From: Clostridia bacterium
Lineage (GTDB): Bacteria; Bacillota; Clostridia; Oscillospirales; UBA644
DNA length: 10,144 bases
Direction of reading: 5' to 3'
NCBI GenBank assembly: GCA_017424085.1
Contig: JAFPBP010000198.1
Span: forward strand, 1 to 10,144
The notes beneath the pieces were generated by a model. That model worked only from the letters and a program-made list of their open reading frames with translations, searched no databases and was not told where the DNA came from. Positions 1 through 6,297 of this stretch are shown here, piece after piece; within the stretch, counting starts at the first letter, position 1, and each line of letters opens with the position of its first letter. The position numbers and the translations under genes are program-made.

Positions 1-816
1 GACCTGCGGCGGACGGGAGCGAAGGGTGGAGCCGATGATCCGCACGTTTCGCACGTAAATATTTTTCAGATCGATCTCGGTTTTCTGCCCCGCCAGAGCG
101 GCGATCATGATCCAGCGTGCCCCGTGACGGAGATAATGGATGCACTTACCCATGATCTCCCCGCCCAGACAGTCGATGGCGACGTCCACGGGATGCCCCG
201 CCTCCAGCTGCTCCCGCAGGACCTCGGCGATGTTTTCCTTGGTCGTATTCACCACCACGTCCGCCTTCAGATGGGCGATGGATGCGGCGATCTCATCGGA
301 CAATACGGTGGTGATGACCCGCGCGCCGAACGCCTTCGCCATGGGGATCACAACGCTTGCAAGCCCGCTGGCGCCCGCATTCATCAAGAGGGTGTCCCCC
401 GCCTTCAGATTGCCCTCCACAAACAGGTTCAGATATGCGGTGGCAAAGGCCTCGGGAAGCGCCGCCGCCTCCACCATGGAGCATCCCTCGGGGACGGGCA
501 TGAGCATATCGTATTTCACGTTCACGAATTGGGCGTAGCCGCCGCCTCCCAGCAGGGCACAGACCTTGTCCCCCACCCTCCAGCGGGACTTTTTCGCCGC
601 ATCAGTCCCAACCTCGATCACGGTTCCCGCAATTTCCAGCCCCATCCATTCGGGACAGCCCGCAGGGGGAGGATAGTCTCCCTCCCGTTGCATCAGGTCG
701 GCACGGTTCAACGCCGCCGCTTCGATCTTTACCAGACAATCCTCCGCGCCGCAGAGGGGATCGGGAACGTCGTCCCACCGCAGGGAGCGGTCGTCGTTTA
801 CCAAAATTGCTTTCAT
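1..816 (-). CDS. NAD(P)H quinone oxidoreductase, PIG3-like MDR family (C-terminus cut by window)
   Basis: The 272 visible residues form a medium-chain dehydrogenase/reductase of the zinc-free quinone oxidoreductase (PIG3/TIGR02824-like) type. Such enzymes transfer hydride from NAD(P)H to quinones or enones in the cytoplasm. The catalytic GroES-like domain spans about residues 1-125, with NRADLMQREGDYPPPAG (37-53) and GLEIAGTVIEVG (59-70), both typical of PIG3 proteins. The Rossmann part starts at about 140 with the nucleotide-binding stretch NAGASGLASV (146-155). The family is about 325 residues long, so some 50 C-terminal residues lie beyond position 1. The ATG at 814-816 has an AAGGAG ribosome site at 823-828, which overlaps the stop of the preceding gene (827-829). 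It is the fifth gene of the operon, 10 nt after the dehydroquinase-like gene. Family assignment is firm; the substrate is unknown. In this context it could act on an unsaturated ketone made by the dehydratase-like enzyme (inference). Confidence 0.88.
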   Translation of the reverse strand, partial: MKAILVNDDRSLRWDDVPDPLCGAEDCLVKIEAAALNRADLMQREGDYPPPAGCPEWMGLEIAGTVIEVGTDAAKKSRWRVGDKVCALLGGGGYAQFVNVKYDMLMPVPEGCSMVEAAALPEAFATAYLNLFVEGNLKAGDTLLMNAGASGLASVVIPMAKAFGARVITTVLSDEIAASIAHLKADVVVNTTKENIAEVLREQLEAGHPVDVAIDCLGGEIMGKCIHYLRHGARWIMIAALAGQKTEIDLKNIYVRNVRIIGSTLRSRPPQV

Positions 817-826
817 AGCCTTCTCC

Positions 827-1591
827 TTAAAATCCGTTTTCGTCCCGCACCGCTTTTGCATGAATCAAAAGGGGCTGGGCGTGGGTGGTGTGATCATCGT
901 GCTCATAAACGCAGAGGGACATGCAACAGCCCAGATGGACGCCCACCCGCCGCAAAATACTGCTCTTGCCGCCGCTGAGAAACAGGAAGGGGCAATCGAG
1001 CTTTTCCTTCAGAAGGGTCACGATCCGCAGGTTTTCCGCCTGCTGCTCCAAGGTATCCGCCCCCGTGACGATCTTGACCACGTCGGCGCCCCGCTCCCGT
1101 TGCGCCAAAGCGATCCGCAGGACCTCCTCGGCGGGGATGAATTTCAGCACGTGGCAGGACATCAGAACCTCAGCACCCTTTGCGTGCAGAGCGGCGATCA
1201 GATTCTTCTGCTTTTGAACCGCAACGGGATCATCGGTGAATTCTCCCGGGGTGGGATTGAAATAGTCGTTCATCACGTCGAACAGCGTCCCGCCCAGATC
1301 GGCAAGGTGCAACAGCTCCGCCGCCAGATCCTCGTCGGTCCTGCCCTTGTTTTTCCCGCCCCGATAGTTGGTTACGTAAACGGGGAGATCCCCCGCCTGC
1401 GCCAGAATGGCGCGGTATAATTCATCGGTATGATACTCTTGAGGGAAGGATTCCATCTGCAAGCCGAACGCCTCGGCACCCAAGGGAAGCGAGCATTGCA
1501 TGCGCCGCAGGGCGTCCTCAGGGCTGGGGGTCTGGATCATTACGGTCAAAAGGGGCTTTTCGTAGGTCAAAAAGGTTGGCTTCACAGTCAT
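827..1591 (-). CDS. Diverged type I 3-dehydroquinate dehydratase-like enzyme (Schiff-base TIM barrel)
   Basis: This 254-residue protein aligns by eye with type I 3-dehydroquinate dehydratase (AroD), a cytoplasmic class I aldolase-fold enzyme that dehydrates a cyclic ketone through a lysine Schiff base. Conserved matches are R77 in VTNYRGG, H147 in LMSCHVLKF (AroD His143), K173 in DVVKIVTG (Schiff-base Lys170), R214 in ILRRVG (carboxylate-binding Arg213) and Q239 in TTHAQP (Gln236). Several expected residues are missing. The position of catalytic Glu86 is N81, and the EWR substrate motif (Glu46, Arg48) reads Q45-M-E47. An insertion of about nine residues lies near 108-122. Authentic dehydroquinate activity is therefore doubtful, and a related cyclic keto-acid or keto-sugar is as likely. 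The ATG at 1589-1591 overlaps the SDR stop in an ATGA junction, with a GGGGAGGG ribosome site at 1593-1600. That start is preferred over longer in-frame extensions into the SDR gene. Fold call good; substrate unknown. Confidence 0.72.
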   Translation of the reverse strand: MTVKPTFLTYEKPLLTVMIQTPSPEDALRRMQCSLPLGAEAFGLQMESFPQEYHTDELYRAILAQAGDLPVYVTNYRGGKNKGRTDEDLAAELLHLADLGGTLFDVMNDYFNPTPGEFTDDPVAVQKQKNLIAALHAKGAEVLMSCHVLKFIPAEEVLRIALAQRERGADVVKIVTGADTLEQQAENLRIVTLLKEKLDCPFLFLSGGKSSILRRVGVHLGCCMSLCVYEHDDHTTHAQPLLIHAKAVRDENGF

Positions 1592-2349
1592 GCCCTCCCC
1601 ATGGCGTTGCGTCCGCCGTCGATCATAATGTTTTCGCCGTTGATGAACTGCCCCTTCTCCGAGGCGAGGAACAGCACCAGATCCACGATCTCCTGAGGCT
1701 CGGCGGCTCTTCCCAGCAGGGTCTTCATCTTCGCCATCGCCGCCCGCGTCATGACGGGTCCGGGGGAAACGCAGTTGCATCGGATGCCGTATTTGGATCC
1801 GTATTGGGCAATGGATTTGGTCAGACCAAACATCAAGCCTGCCTTGGAGGTGGGGTAATCCATGCCGTATTTATCCCCCTCCTGCCCCGTGATGGAGCCG
1901 ATGTTGACCACAAGCCCGCTCTCCTGCTCCCGCATCTGCTTGAGCACCGCATGGGCAAAATAGAAGGGTCCCTTCAGGTTCACGTCGATGCCCCAATCGT
2001 AGACCTCAATGGGAACGTCGGGGAATTCGGGATATTTTTCCCGATCCACATTCTGCATCCGAACTGCGGTGCCTCCCGCAAAATTGCAGAGCACGTCAAT
2101 GCGACCGAAGACCTCTACCGTCCGATCCCGCGCGGCGCAGACCTGTTCATAATCCCGCACGTCGCACAAAACGCCCAAGGCCTTTCCCTGCCCCTTGGCG
2201 TTGATCTCTGCGACCTTTTCCGCCAGAACAGGCTCGTTCACGTCGCACAGAACCACGTTTCCGCCCAGCTCCGCCCAATTTTGGGCAAAGCAAAGCCCCA
2301 TACCCGAGGCGGCACCCGTGGAAATGGCAACCTGTCCGTCAAATCTCAT
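1588..2349 (-). CDS. Short-chain dehydrogenase/reductase (classical SDR)
   Basis: This 253-residue protein has the usual length and full motif set of a classical SDR, which oxidises alcohols or reduces ketones with NAD(P) in the cytoplasm. The cofactor loop TGAASGMG is at 11-18, and D36 at the end of beta-2 suggests NAD(H) over NADP(H). NFAG (89-92) replaces the common NNAG. The catalytic tetrad is visible as N124, S152, Y165 and K169, with YPTSK at 165-169. The PG motif SPGPVMT follows near 195-201, and the C-terminus has the usual INGENIMIDGG strand. It is the third gene of the operon, 24 nt after the Gfo/Idh/MocA gene. Its TGA overlaps the next ATG (ATGA), implying translational coupling. 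A ribosome site (AAAGGAG) lies at about 2356-2362. It is probably the alcohol/ketone redox step next to the dehydratase-like enzyme. Substrate not determinable. Confidence 0.92.
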   Translation of the reverse strand: MRFDGQVAISTGAASGMGLCFAQNWAELGGNVVLCDVNEPVLAEKVAEINAKGQGKALGVLCDVRDYEQVCAARDRTVEVFGRIDVLCNFAGGTAVRMQNVDREKYPEFPDVPIEVYDWGIDVNLKGPFYFAHAVLKQMREQESGLVVNIGSITGQEGDKYGMDYPTSKAGLMFGLTKSIAQYGSKYGIRCNCVSPGPVMTRAAMAKMKTLLGRAAEPQEIVDLVLFLASEKGQFINGENIMIDGGRNAMGRA

Positions 2350-2373
2350 AGCAAGCTCCTTTCACCTCGGGGA

Positions 2374-3375
2374 TCACAGAACCCCGCAGGTTTTCAGTAC
2401 GGTTTTATATAATTCCAGCTCGTAATCAAGGGTATAGGGGTTTTCCTTTTCGCCCCGCACGTAGGCGGCAAAGGATTCCATCATCCGATCGTAGCGCCCC
2501 CGAGGCTCGGAAAAAACGAATTCTCCGTCGGCACCCCACGCGGAATCGAAGACCTCCCGCTTCCCCGTGCGCTGAAGATCGTTGGGGCCTGCGGACATCT
2601 CAAAGGGACGAAGCTCCACCGTGCCCTTGGTGCCCGTCACCACCAGCTGACGGCGCAGATATCCGCCCCGCTCGATATCGGTGGTCTTGGCGAAGGATAC
2701 GCCGTTTTCGTATTCAAACACCGCCATCCCGAAATCCTCGGAAACGATGCCGTCCATGCCCGTGGACTTATTCAACGGAATGATTCGTTTGGGCGCCCCC
2801 TGAAAAAGCAGGATCAGATCGGTCAGATGGCACCCTAAGAAAAACATCATCCCTCCGGGGAATCCGCCCACCCAACGGCGGACCCAATCGACGTGGGTAC
2901 AGTTCATCTGTGCCTCCACGCTGATGATCTCCCCCAGCTCCCCTGCTCGAACTCGCGCAAGAAGATCCATGACGTAGATATTATATCGGTACATATACCC
3001 CGTATGGAACACCGTCTTTTTGTCCCGCAGGGTGTTGATCAAAGCTTCAAATGCCTCAAGATCGGTGCCGCCCGGCTTTTCCATGTGCATATGCTTGCCT
3101 GCGTCGGCAACCATTTGGGCGTATTTGGTCAGACAGATCTCGTCGGTCTCCACCAGAACTGCCTCAATGGAGGGATCCTTCAGGATCTCGTCCACAGTCA
3201 GCTCGGTAAATTCCCCCAGCTGATCCACCGACTTGGGTAAGCGCTCCCGCTCGTTTTCGGGAAGGGCAACCCCCACAAAATCAAACAGCTCGGGCATTCG
3301 TTTCACCGTTCGGTAGATCGCGGTTCCATGGCTATAGGTATTCACTCCGATCTGTGCGATGCGAATAGGCTTCAT
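2374..3375 (-). CDS. Gfo/Idh/MocA family NAD(P)-dependent oxidoreductase
   Basis: This 333-residue protein belongs to the Gfo/Idh/MocA family, cytoplasmic NAD(P)-dependent dehydrogenases that mostly oxidise or reduce ring or chain hydroxyls of sugars and inositols. The N-terminal Rossmann domain begins IRIAQIGVNTYSHG (4-17). The family EKP signature is M98-E99-K100-P101, holding the cofactor-binding lysine. The C-terminal beta-sheet domain carries GCHLTD (181-186), whose H183 and D186 match the usual catalytic His and nearby Asp. The start chosen is the ATG at 3373-3375, with GGAGG at 3384-3388. Longer reading into the upstream gene is rejected because it would overlap a coding region and has no better ribosome site. 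The ATG overlaps the TGA of the preceding MDR gene (ATGA). It is the second gene of the operon. With the SDR and the dehydratase-like enzyme it suggests catabolism of a polyol, cyclitol or modified sugar (inference). Confidence 0.92.
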   Translation of the reverse strand: MKPIRIAQIGVNTYSHGTAIYRTVKRMPELFDFVGVALPENERERLPKSVDQLGEFTELTVDEILKDPSIEAVLVETDEICLTKYAQMVADAGKHMHMEKPGGTDLEAFEALINTLRDKKTVFHTGYMYRYNIYVMDLLARVRAGELGEIISVEAQMNCTHVDWVRRWVGGFPGGMMFFLGCHLTDLILLFQGAPKRIIPLNKSTGMDGIVSEDFGMAVFEYENGVSFAKTTDIERGGYLRRQLVVTGTKGTVELRPFEMSAGPNDLQRTGKREVFDSAWGADGEFVFSEPRGRYDRMMESFAAYVRGEKENPYTLDYELELYKTVLKTCGVL

Positions 3376-4385
3376 TTCAATCGCCTCCAATCGAACTGAT
3401 GAATGGGGAAGGCTCTTTCGACGGCAAGCCGTTGGAAGATCTCCGGAGCCTGTTCGGGAGAGGAGGTCTCCTCCACCAGGGAGGCAAGGGAAAGGCGTCC
3501 GTACTCGGTCAACCTCTTCACCGCCAGCATATCGTCCCGCTGGGTCCACCATCCGGGGGAAGACTCGGTCGTCGGGCGGGCATTGGTGTGGGCTCCGATC
3601 AGCGTAATGCCGGGGCCATGCACCTTGCGGTAATAGTCAATGGTAAAATCGCTGCTGCGGGTGCAGCCCAACAGGGCGACCCTGCCCTTCAACGCCATGC
3701 AGTCCAGGATCCCGTCCAATCCTGCGCCGATTCCGGTCACCTCGATGCCCACGTTGGCACCGCCGCCCGTAGCCTCCTTAACCTTTTTTCCGAAGTCGGG
3801 CTCATAGGGATCAAAGGCATAATCGGCGCCCAGCTCCAGGGCGCGCGCCCGTTTTTCCGGCATGGGATCCACCGCAACGACGGGGACGGCTCCGGCAGCC
3901 TTCAGAAGCACCACGGCAAACTGCCCCAGAATCCCCTGTCCCATAACCACGGCGCTCTCCCCCAGCTCCAGACGGCACTTACGGATGGCTGCCATGGGGA
4001 ACACGGAAATAAAGAAGGTCGCAGCCTCCTCAAAGGGAAGATCTCCGATATGGATCAAATTCTTCGTCTGAAAACGACAATACTCCCGATACTGACCGAA
4101 GGCACAGGCAACCCGATCCCCGGGACGGAATTCCGTCACGCCCTCGCCCACGGAAACCACGGTTCCCGAGGAGCAATACCCCAAATGCTTCGGGAAGACA
4201 GCCTCCTTCGGAGGGGCGGTCCAATCCACCGTATCGCTTCCCAGCAAATTTGCCCGCTCCGTTCCGGAGGAGGTTGTGGAAACAGCAAGGTGGACCAAGA
4301 CCTCCCCTGCACGGATCTCCTGAATTTCTTCCTCGATCAACTCGGCTCTGCCCCGTTCGGGGAATACGATATTTCTACTCCGCAT
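3372..4385 (-). CDS. MDR-superfamily alcohol dehydrogenase-like protein, BchC-like type, zinc ligands not evident
   Basis: This 337-residue protein is a medium-chain dehydrogenase/reductase. The GroES-like half has SGTERANLLGS (40-50) and LGYCSSGTVVSVGEGV (68-83). This resembles the bacteriochlorophyllide/threonine dehydrogenase-like subgroup (cd08255 type) more than classical zinc alcohol dehydrogenases. The Rossmann fingerprint GQGILG is at 149-154, with D173 at the beta-2 end favouring NAD(H). The usual catalytic zinc set (Cys about 38-46, then the GHE motif) is absent: the Cys position is occupied by S40 and the His-Glu by G69-Y70. No four-cysteine structural lobe is present. The chosen ATG at 4383-4385 has an AAGGAAGGGG-like ribosome site 7 nt upstream. 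An ATG at 4410-4412 would add nine residues but lacks a good site. It is the first gene of the operon, transcribed from the divergent promoter shared with the AraC gene. Family firm; substrate and zinc use uncertain. Confidence 0.87.
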   Translation of the reverse strand: MRSRNIVFPERGRAELIEEEIQEIRAGEVLVHLAVSTTSSGTERANLLGSDTVDWTAPPKEAVFPKHLGYCSSGTVVSVGEGVTEFRPGDRVACAFGQYREYCRFQTKNLIHIGDLPFEEAATFFISVFPMAAIRKCRLELGESAVVMGQGILGQFAVVLLKAAGAVPVVAVDPMPEKRARALELGADYAFDPYEPDFGKKVKEATGGGANVGIEVTGIGAGLDGILDCMALKGRVALLGCTRSSDFTIDYYRKVHGPGITLIGAHTNARPTTESSPGWWTQRDDMLAVKRLTEYGRLSLASLVEETSSPEQAPEIFQRLAVERAFPIHQFDWRRLK

Positions 4386-4421
4386 ACAAACCCCTTCCTT
4401 TCCAAGGTTCATCTTTATTCT

Positions 4422-4450
4422 ATTATACCATCTTGACAAAAGAAAGAAAA
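4422..4450 (-). promoter_or_regulatory. Candidate promoter of the catabolic operon
   Basis: On the minus strand a perfect -10 TATAAT occupies 4427 to 4422. Seventeen nt upstream lies only a poor -35 (TTTTCT, 4450 to 4445). A good -10 with a weak -35 fits activator-dependent transcription, consistent with the divergent AraC-family gene (inference). The start of transcription would be near 4415, about 30 nt before the MDR start codon. The -35 of the opposing araC-side promoter lies inside the spacer of this one. Confidence 0.6.
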
Positions 4451-4461
4451 TATGTTATTCT
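4433..4461 (+). promoter_or_regulatory. Sigma-A promoter of the AraC-family regulator gene
   Basis: TTGACA (4433-4438) is followed after 17 nt by TATTCT (4456-4461), a strong sigma-A match. Transcription would begin near 4468, giving a leader of about 40 nt. The leader contains a GAGGT ribosome site at 4494-4498, 8 nt before the ATG at 4507. The promoter physically overlaps the divergent operon promoter, so the two polymerases or the regulator would compete here. Confidence 0.75.
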
Positions 4462-4506
4462 ATAAGAAAGAAGGTAAAATTCTCCACGAATTTGAGGTAA
4501 AACTCC

Positions 4507-5262
4507 ATGAATGAGATAATATTCTCCGAAGGATTCCGTTTTCGCCGCTTCTCCTACGAGAAATACCACTACACCGATTGCAGTCAGGGCTCTCCCTCCC
4601 ACTACCTTGCCTATATGGAGCGGGGGCGATGCAAGATCGTCTCCGAGCGAGGCACGCGGGAATTCTGCGAGGGGGACGTGTTTTACATCCCCTTGGGACT
4701 GAAATACCAATCCTATTGGTACGGGGAGCGGGAGATCTCCTTTTTGTCCTTCGGATTTCTCTCCTTTCCCGATGCGGAGCAAAAGCATTTCTGCCTGCAG
4801 AAGGTCCCCTGCGACGGAGAGATCACCCAAGAGATCCGTGCCATCCCCGTGGGAAACCCCGTGGATTGCGCCGTTCTGGGGCAGTTTTATACGGCTCTGG
4901 CGAAAATTTTACCCAAGATGCGGACGGGCGCCTTTGACAACGCAAAGAAGATCTACCGCGACGCTCTGGGCTTTCTCTACCGCAACCCCCAAGGGTCGGT
5001 GCCCGAGCTTGCCCGTCATTGCAACGTGAGCCAATCCATGCTCTACGCGGTCTTCAAGAAGGTGGCGGGGAAATCCCCCAACGCCCTGCGGCAGGAGATC
5101 CTCATTGACCGCGCCGTACAAATGCTCATCACCACCGATCGGCAGATCCAGGAGATCAGCGATACCTTGGGCTTCAGCTCGCCCTCCTATTTCCGAAAAA
5201 TTCTCAAGCAATATACGGGCAAGACCCCCAAGGAGATCCGCAACGAAGCCTCCGCGCCATAA
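4507..5262 (+). CDS. AraC-family transcriptional regulator
   Basis: This 251-residue DNA-binding protein has the classic two-part AraC layout. Residues about 1-110 form a cupin-like sensor domain; REFCEGDVFYIPLGLKY (51-67) is the typical beta-barrel turn with a GD-x-F-x-I-P motif. Residues about 145-246 form the AraC/XylS DNA-binding domain with two helix-turn-helix units. HTH1 is near 165-187 (ELARHCNVSQSMLYAVFKK) and HTH2 near 213-233 (IQEISDTLGFSSPSYFRK), closing with the family signature F-x-K-x-x-G-x-T-P-x-x-I-R. The ATG follows a GAGGT site at 8 nt. It is transcribed divergently from the five-gene oxidoreductase operon and is probably its substrate-responsive activator; this is inferred from position. 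It ends 8 nt before the arm of a bidirectional terminator. Family call is firm, effector unknown. Confidence 0.95.
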   Translation: MNEIIFSEGFRFRRFSYEKYHYTDCSQGSPSHYLAYMERGRCKIVSERGTREFCEGDVFYIPLGLKYQSYWYGEREISFLSFGFLSFPDAEQKHFCLQKVPCDGEITQEIRAIPVGNPVDCAVLGQFYTALAKILPKMRTGAFDNAKKIYRDALGFLYRNPQGSVPELARHCNVSQSMLYAVFKKVAGKSPNALRQEILIDRAVQMLITTDRQIQEISDTLGFSSPSYFRKILKQYTGKTPKEIRNEASAP

Positions 5263-5309
5263 AAAAATTCCCTCATATCGCACAAAGGCGCGGTATGAGG
5301 GTTGGTTTT
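5261..5309. terminator. Bidirectional intrinsic terminator between the AraC gene and ppa
   Basis: CCCTCATA (5270-5277) pairs with TATGAGGG (5294-5301), an 8-bp perfect outer stem with weaker GC pairing inside. On the plus strand a T-rich tail (5302-5313) follows. On the minus strand the run of seven A at 5261-5267 supplies a U7 tract. It therefore serves both convergent genes and is clearly stronger in the ppa (minus) direction. Confidence 0.85.
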
Positions 5310-5841
5310 ATTTGCAGAAATTTTCAATATAATTATCCAGCGCGTCCCGAATGACGGCAATGGCTTTTTCTCTGCCCTCGGTGGCGTCGATGACCGTTTC
5401 CTTGTTCTCCAGAGCCTTATAGACCGTGAAGAAGTGCGCCATTTCGTCGAAGATGTGAGGAGGCAGCTCGGAAATATCGGTATACTTGTTATACGTGGGA
5501 TCGGCGAAGGGAATGACGATGATCTTCTCGTCGTTTCTGCCGCCGTCCACCATGGAGATGCATCCGATGGGATAGCAACGAACCAGCGTCAGAGGCTCCA
5601 GCTCCTCGGAGCAGAGGATCAGAACGTCCAGGGGGTCCCCGTCGTCCCCGTAGGAGCGGGGGATAAAGCCGTAGTTGGCGGGATAGTGCGTGGAGGTATA
5701 AAGCACGCGGTCCAGAATGATCAGACCGGTCTCCTTATCCAGCTCATACTTTTTCTTGCTCCCCTTGGAGATCTCAACCACTGCAATAAAATCCTCGGGA
5801 GTGATCCGCTTGGGGTCGATATCATGCCAGATGTTTTTCAC
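5308..5841 (-). CDS. ppa: Inorganic pyrophosphatase, family I
   Basis: This is a 177-residue cytoplasmic family I (soluble) inorganic pyrophosphatase, which hydrolyses PPi to two phosphates and pulls biosynthetic reactions forward. The length is normal for the family. The signature DGDPLDV is at 67-73, giving the metal-binding aspartates D67, D69 and D72. Other recognisable active-site residues are E23, K31, R45, Y57 in the THYPANYGFIP block, D99, D104 with K106, and Y141-K142. The start chosen is GTG at 5839-5841 because a strong AGGTGAGG site (5847-5854) sits 5 nt upstream. A TTG at 5869-5871 would add ten residues that overlap the terminator-like hairpin and has no ribosome site. Its stop is 7 nt from the bidirectional terminator. 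The zinc-ribbon gene lies upstream in the same direction with a hairpin between; no clear separate promoter is visible, so expression by readthrough from 6251-6279 is likely (inference). Confidence 0.95.
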   Translation of the reverse strand: MKNIWHDIDPKRITPEDFIAVVEISKGSKKKYELDKETGLIILDRVLYTSTHYPANYGFIPRSYGDDGDPLDVLILCSEELEPLTLVRCYPIGCISMVDGGRNDEKIIVIPFADPTYNKYTDISELPPHIFDEMAHFFTVYKALENKETVIDATEGREKAIAVIRDALDNYIENFCK

Positions 5842-5860
5842 ACAAACCTCACCTTTCTGA

Positions 5861-5910
5861 GAAAAAACCAAGAAACCGGAAGACAGATCGCCTTCCGGTT
5901 GCCTTTTTGG
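5861..5910 (-). terminator. Hairpin between the zinc-ribbon gene and ppa (terminator or attenuator)
   Basis: AACCGGAAG (5874-5882) and CTTCCGGTT (5892-5900) make a perfect 9-bp stem with a 9-nt loop. Read on the minus strand, outer pairs CCAA/TTGG (5907-5910 with 5868-5871) extend it across an internal loop up to a U6 tract at 5867-5862. The tract ends only 7 nt before the ppa ribosome site, so no separate promoter fits between the two. It could be a partial terminator or an RNA-processing or stability element. On the plus strand a T5 run also follows, but nothing is known to be transcribed that way here. Confidence 0.65.
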
Positions 5911-5919
5911 AATACTAAA

Positions 5920-6195
5920 TTACTTGCGGTTACGGAAGCAATCGCTGCAGTAGACCGGACGATCGTCGTGGGGCTCGAAGGGAACCTTGCACGCCTTGCC
6001 GCAGGAAGCACAAACAGCGTCATACATCTGACGTTCGGTGCCTTCTCCGCGAGAGGTCTTGCGAGCCTGACGGCACGCCTTACAACGCTGAGGCTCGTTG
6101 GTGAAGCCTTTTTCAGCATAAAATTCCTGTTCACCTGCAGTGAAGGTGAATTCCTGTCCGCAATCCTTGCAGACCAAAGTCTTGTCTTCGTACAT
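5920..6195 (-). CDS. Small double zinc-ribbon protein (probable zinc-ribbon domain family)
   Basis: This 91-residue cytoplasmic protein has two zinc-knuckle modules. The first ribbon uses C9-x2-C12 and C38-x2-C41 around LVCKDCGQEFTFTAGEQEFY, the hallmark of the clostridial probable zinc-ribbon domain (PF13451 type). The second uses C62-x2-C65 and C83-x2-C86, with an extra C69, and contains VPFEPHDDRPVYCSDCF, a motif repeated in many small Bacillota zinc proteins. No enzyme motif is present; a nucleic-acid- or protein-binding role is plausible but unproven. The ATG at 6193-6195 has AGAGGT about 8 nt upstream. It is driven by a near-perfect sigma-A promoter at 6251-6279, suggesting high constitutive expression. 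Its stop lies about 10 nt before the terminator-like hairpin preceding ppa. The biological role is unknown. Confidence 0.9.
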   Translation of the reverse strand: MYEDKTLVCKDCGQEFTFTAGEQEFYAEKGFTNEPQRCKACRQARKTSRGEGTERQMYDAVCASCGKACKVPFEPHDDRPVYCSDCFRNRK

Positions 6196-6250
6196 GGGGA
6201 TTTACCTCTTTTCCATATTCCGCAGCGCTGATGGGTCGCCACATGGAAAT

Positions 6251-6279
6251 ATTATAGACCATTTCCGAAAAAATGTCAA
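6251..6279 (-). promoter_or_regulatory. Consensus sigma-A promoter for the zinc-ribbon gene (and probably ppa)
   Basis: On the minus strand TTGACA (6279 to 6274) and TATAAT (6256 to 6251) are separated by exactly 17 nt, a perfect sigma-A match. Transcription should start near 6244, leaving a leader of about 49 nt before the ATG at 6195. The upstream sequence is A/T-rich and could act as an UP element. Confidence 0.9.
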
Positions 6280-6297
6280 TACTTTCCACATTTTTGC

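Larger units (their letters stand above)
4415..4472. repeat. Short direct repeats in the divergent promoter region (possible operator)
   Basis: AAGAAAGAA occurs at 4440-4448 and again at 4464-4472, a 24-nt period. TTATTCTAT occurs at 4415-4423 and 4455-4463, 40 nt apart. A looser pair, GGTAAAATTCTCC (4473-4485) and GGTAAAACTCC (4496-4506), continues into the leader. AraC-family proteins commonly bind direct repeats next to the -35 region they regulate. The first AAGAAAGAA copy overlaps the weak -35 of the operon promoter, so these are candidate operators. The repeats are short and A-rich, so chance cannot be excluded. Confidence 0.35.

Noticed and set aside
124..978. Plus-strand 284-codon open frame at the left end
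   Set aside because: It is antisense to the quinone oxidoreductase, whose translation has clear family motifs, and its own translation is His/Arg-rich with no domain.
5842..5871. Alternative TTG start extending the pyrophosphatase by ten residues
   Set aside because: It would begin inside the hairpin region without a ribosome site, whereas GTG at 5841 has AGGTGAGG at ideal spacing and gives the usual family length.
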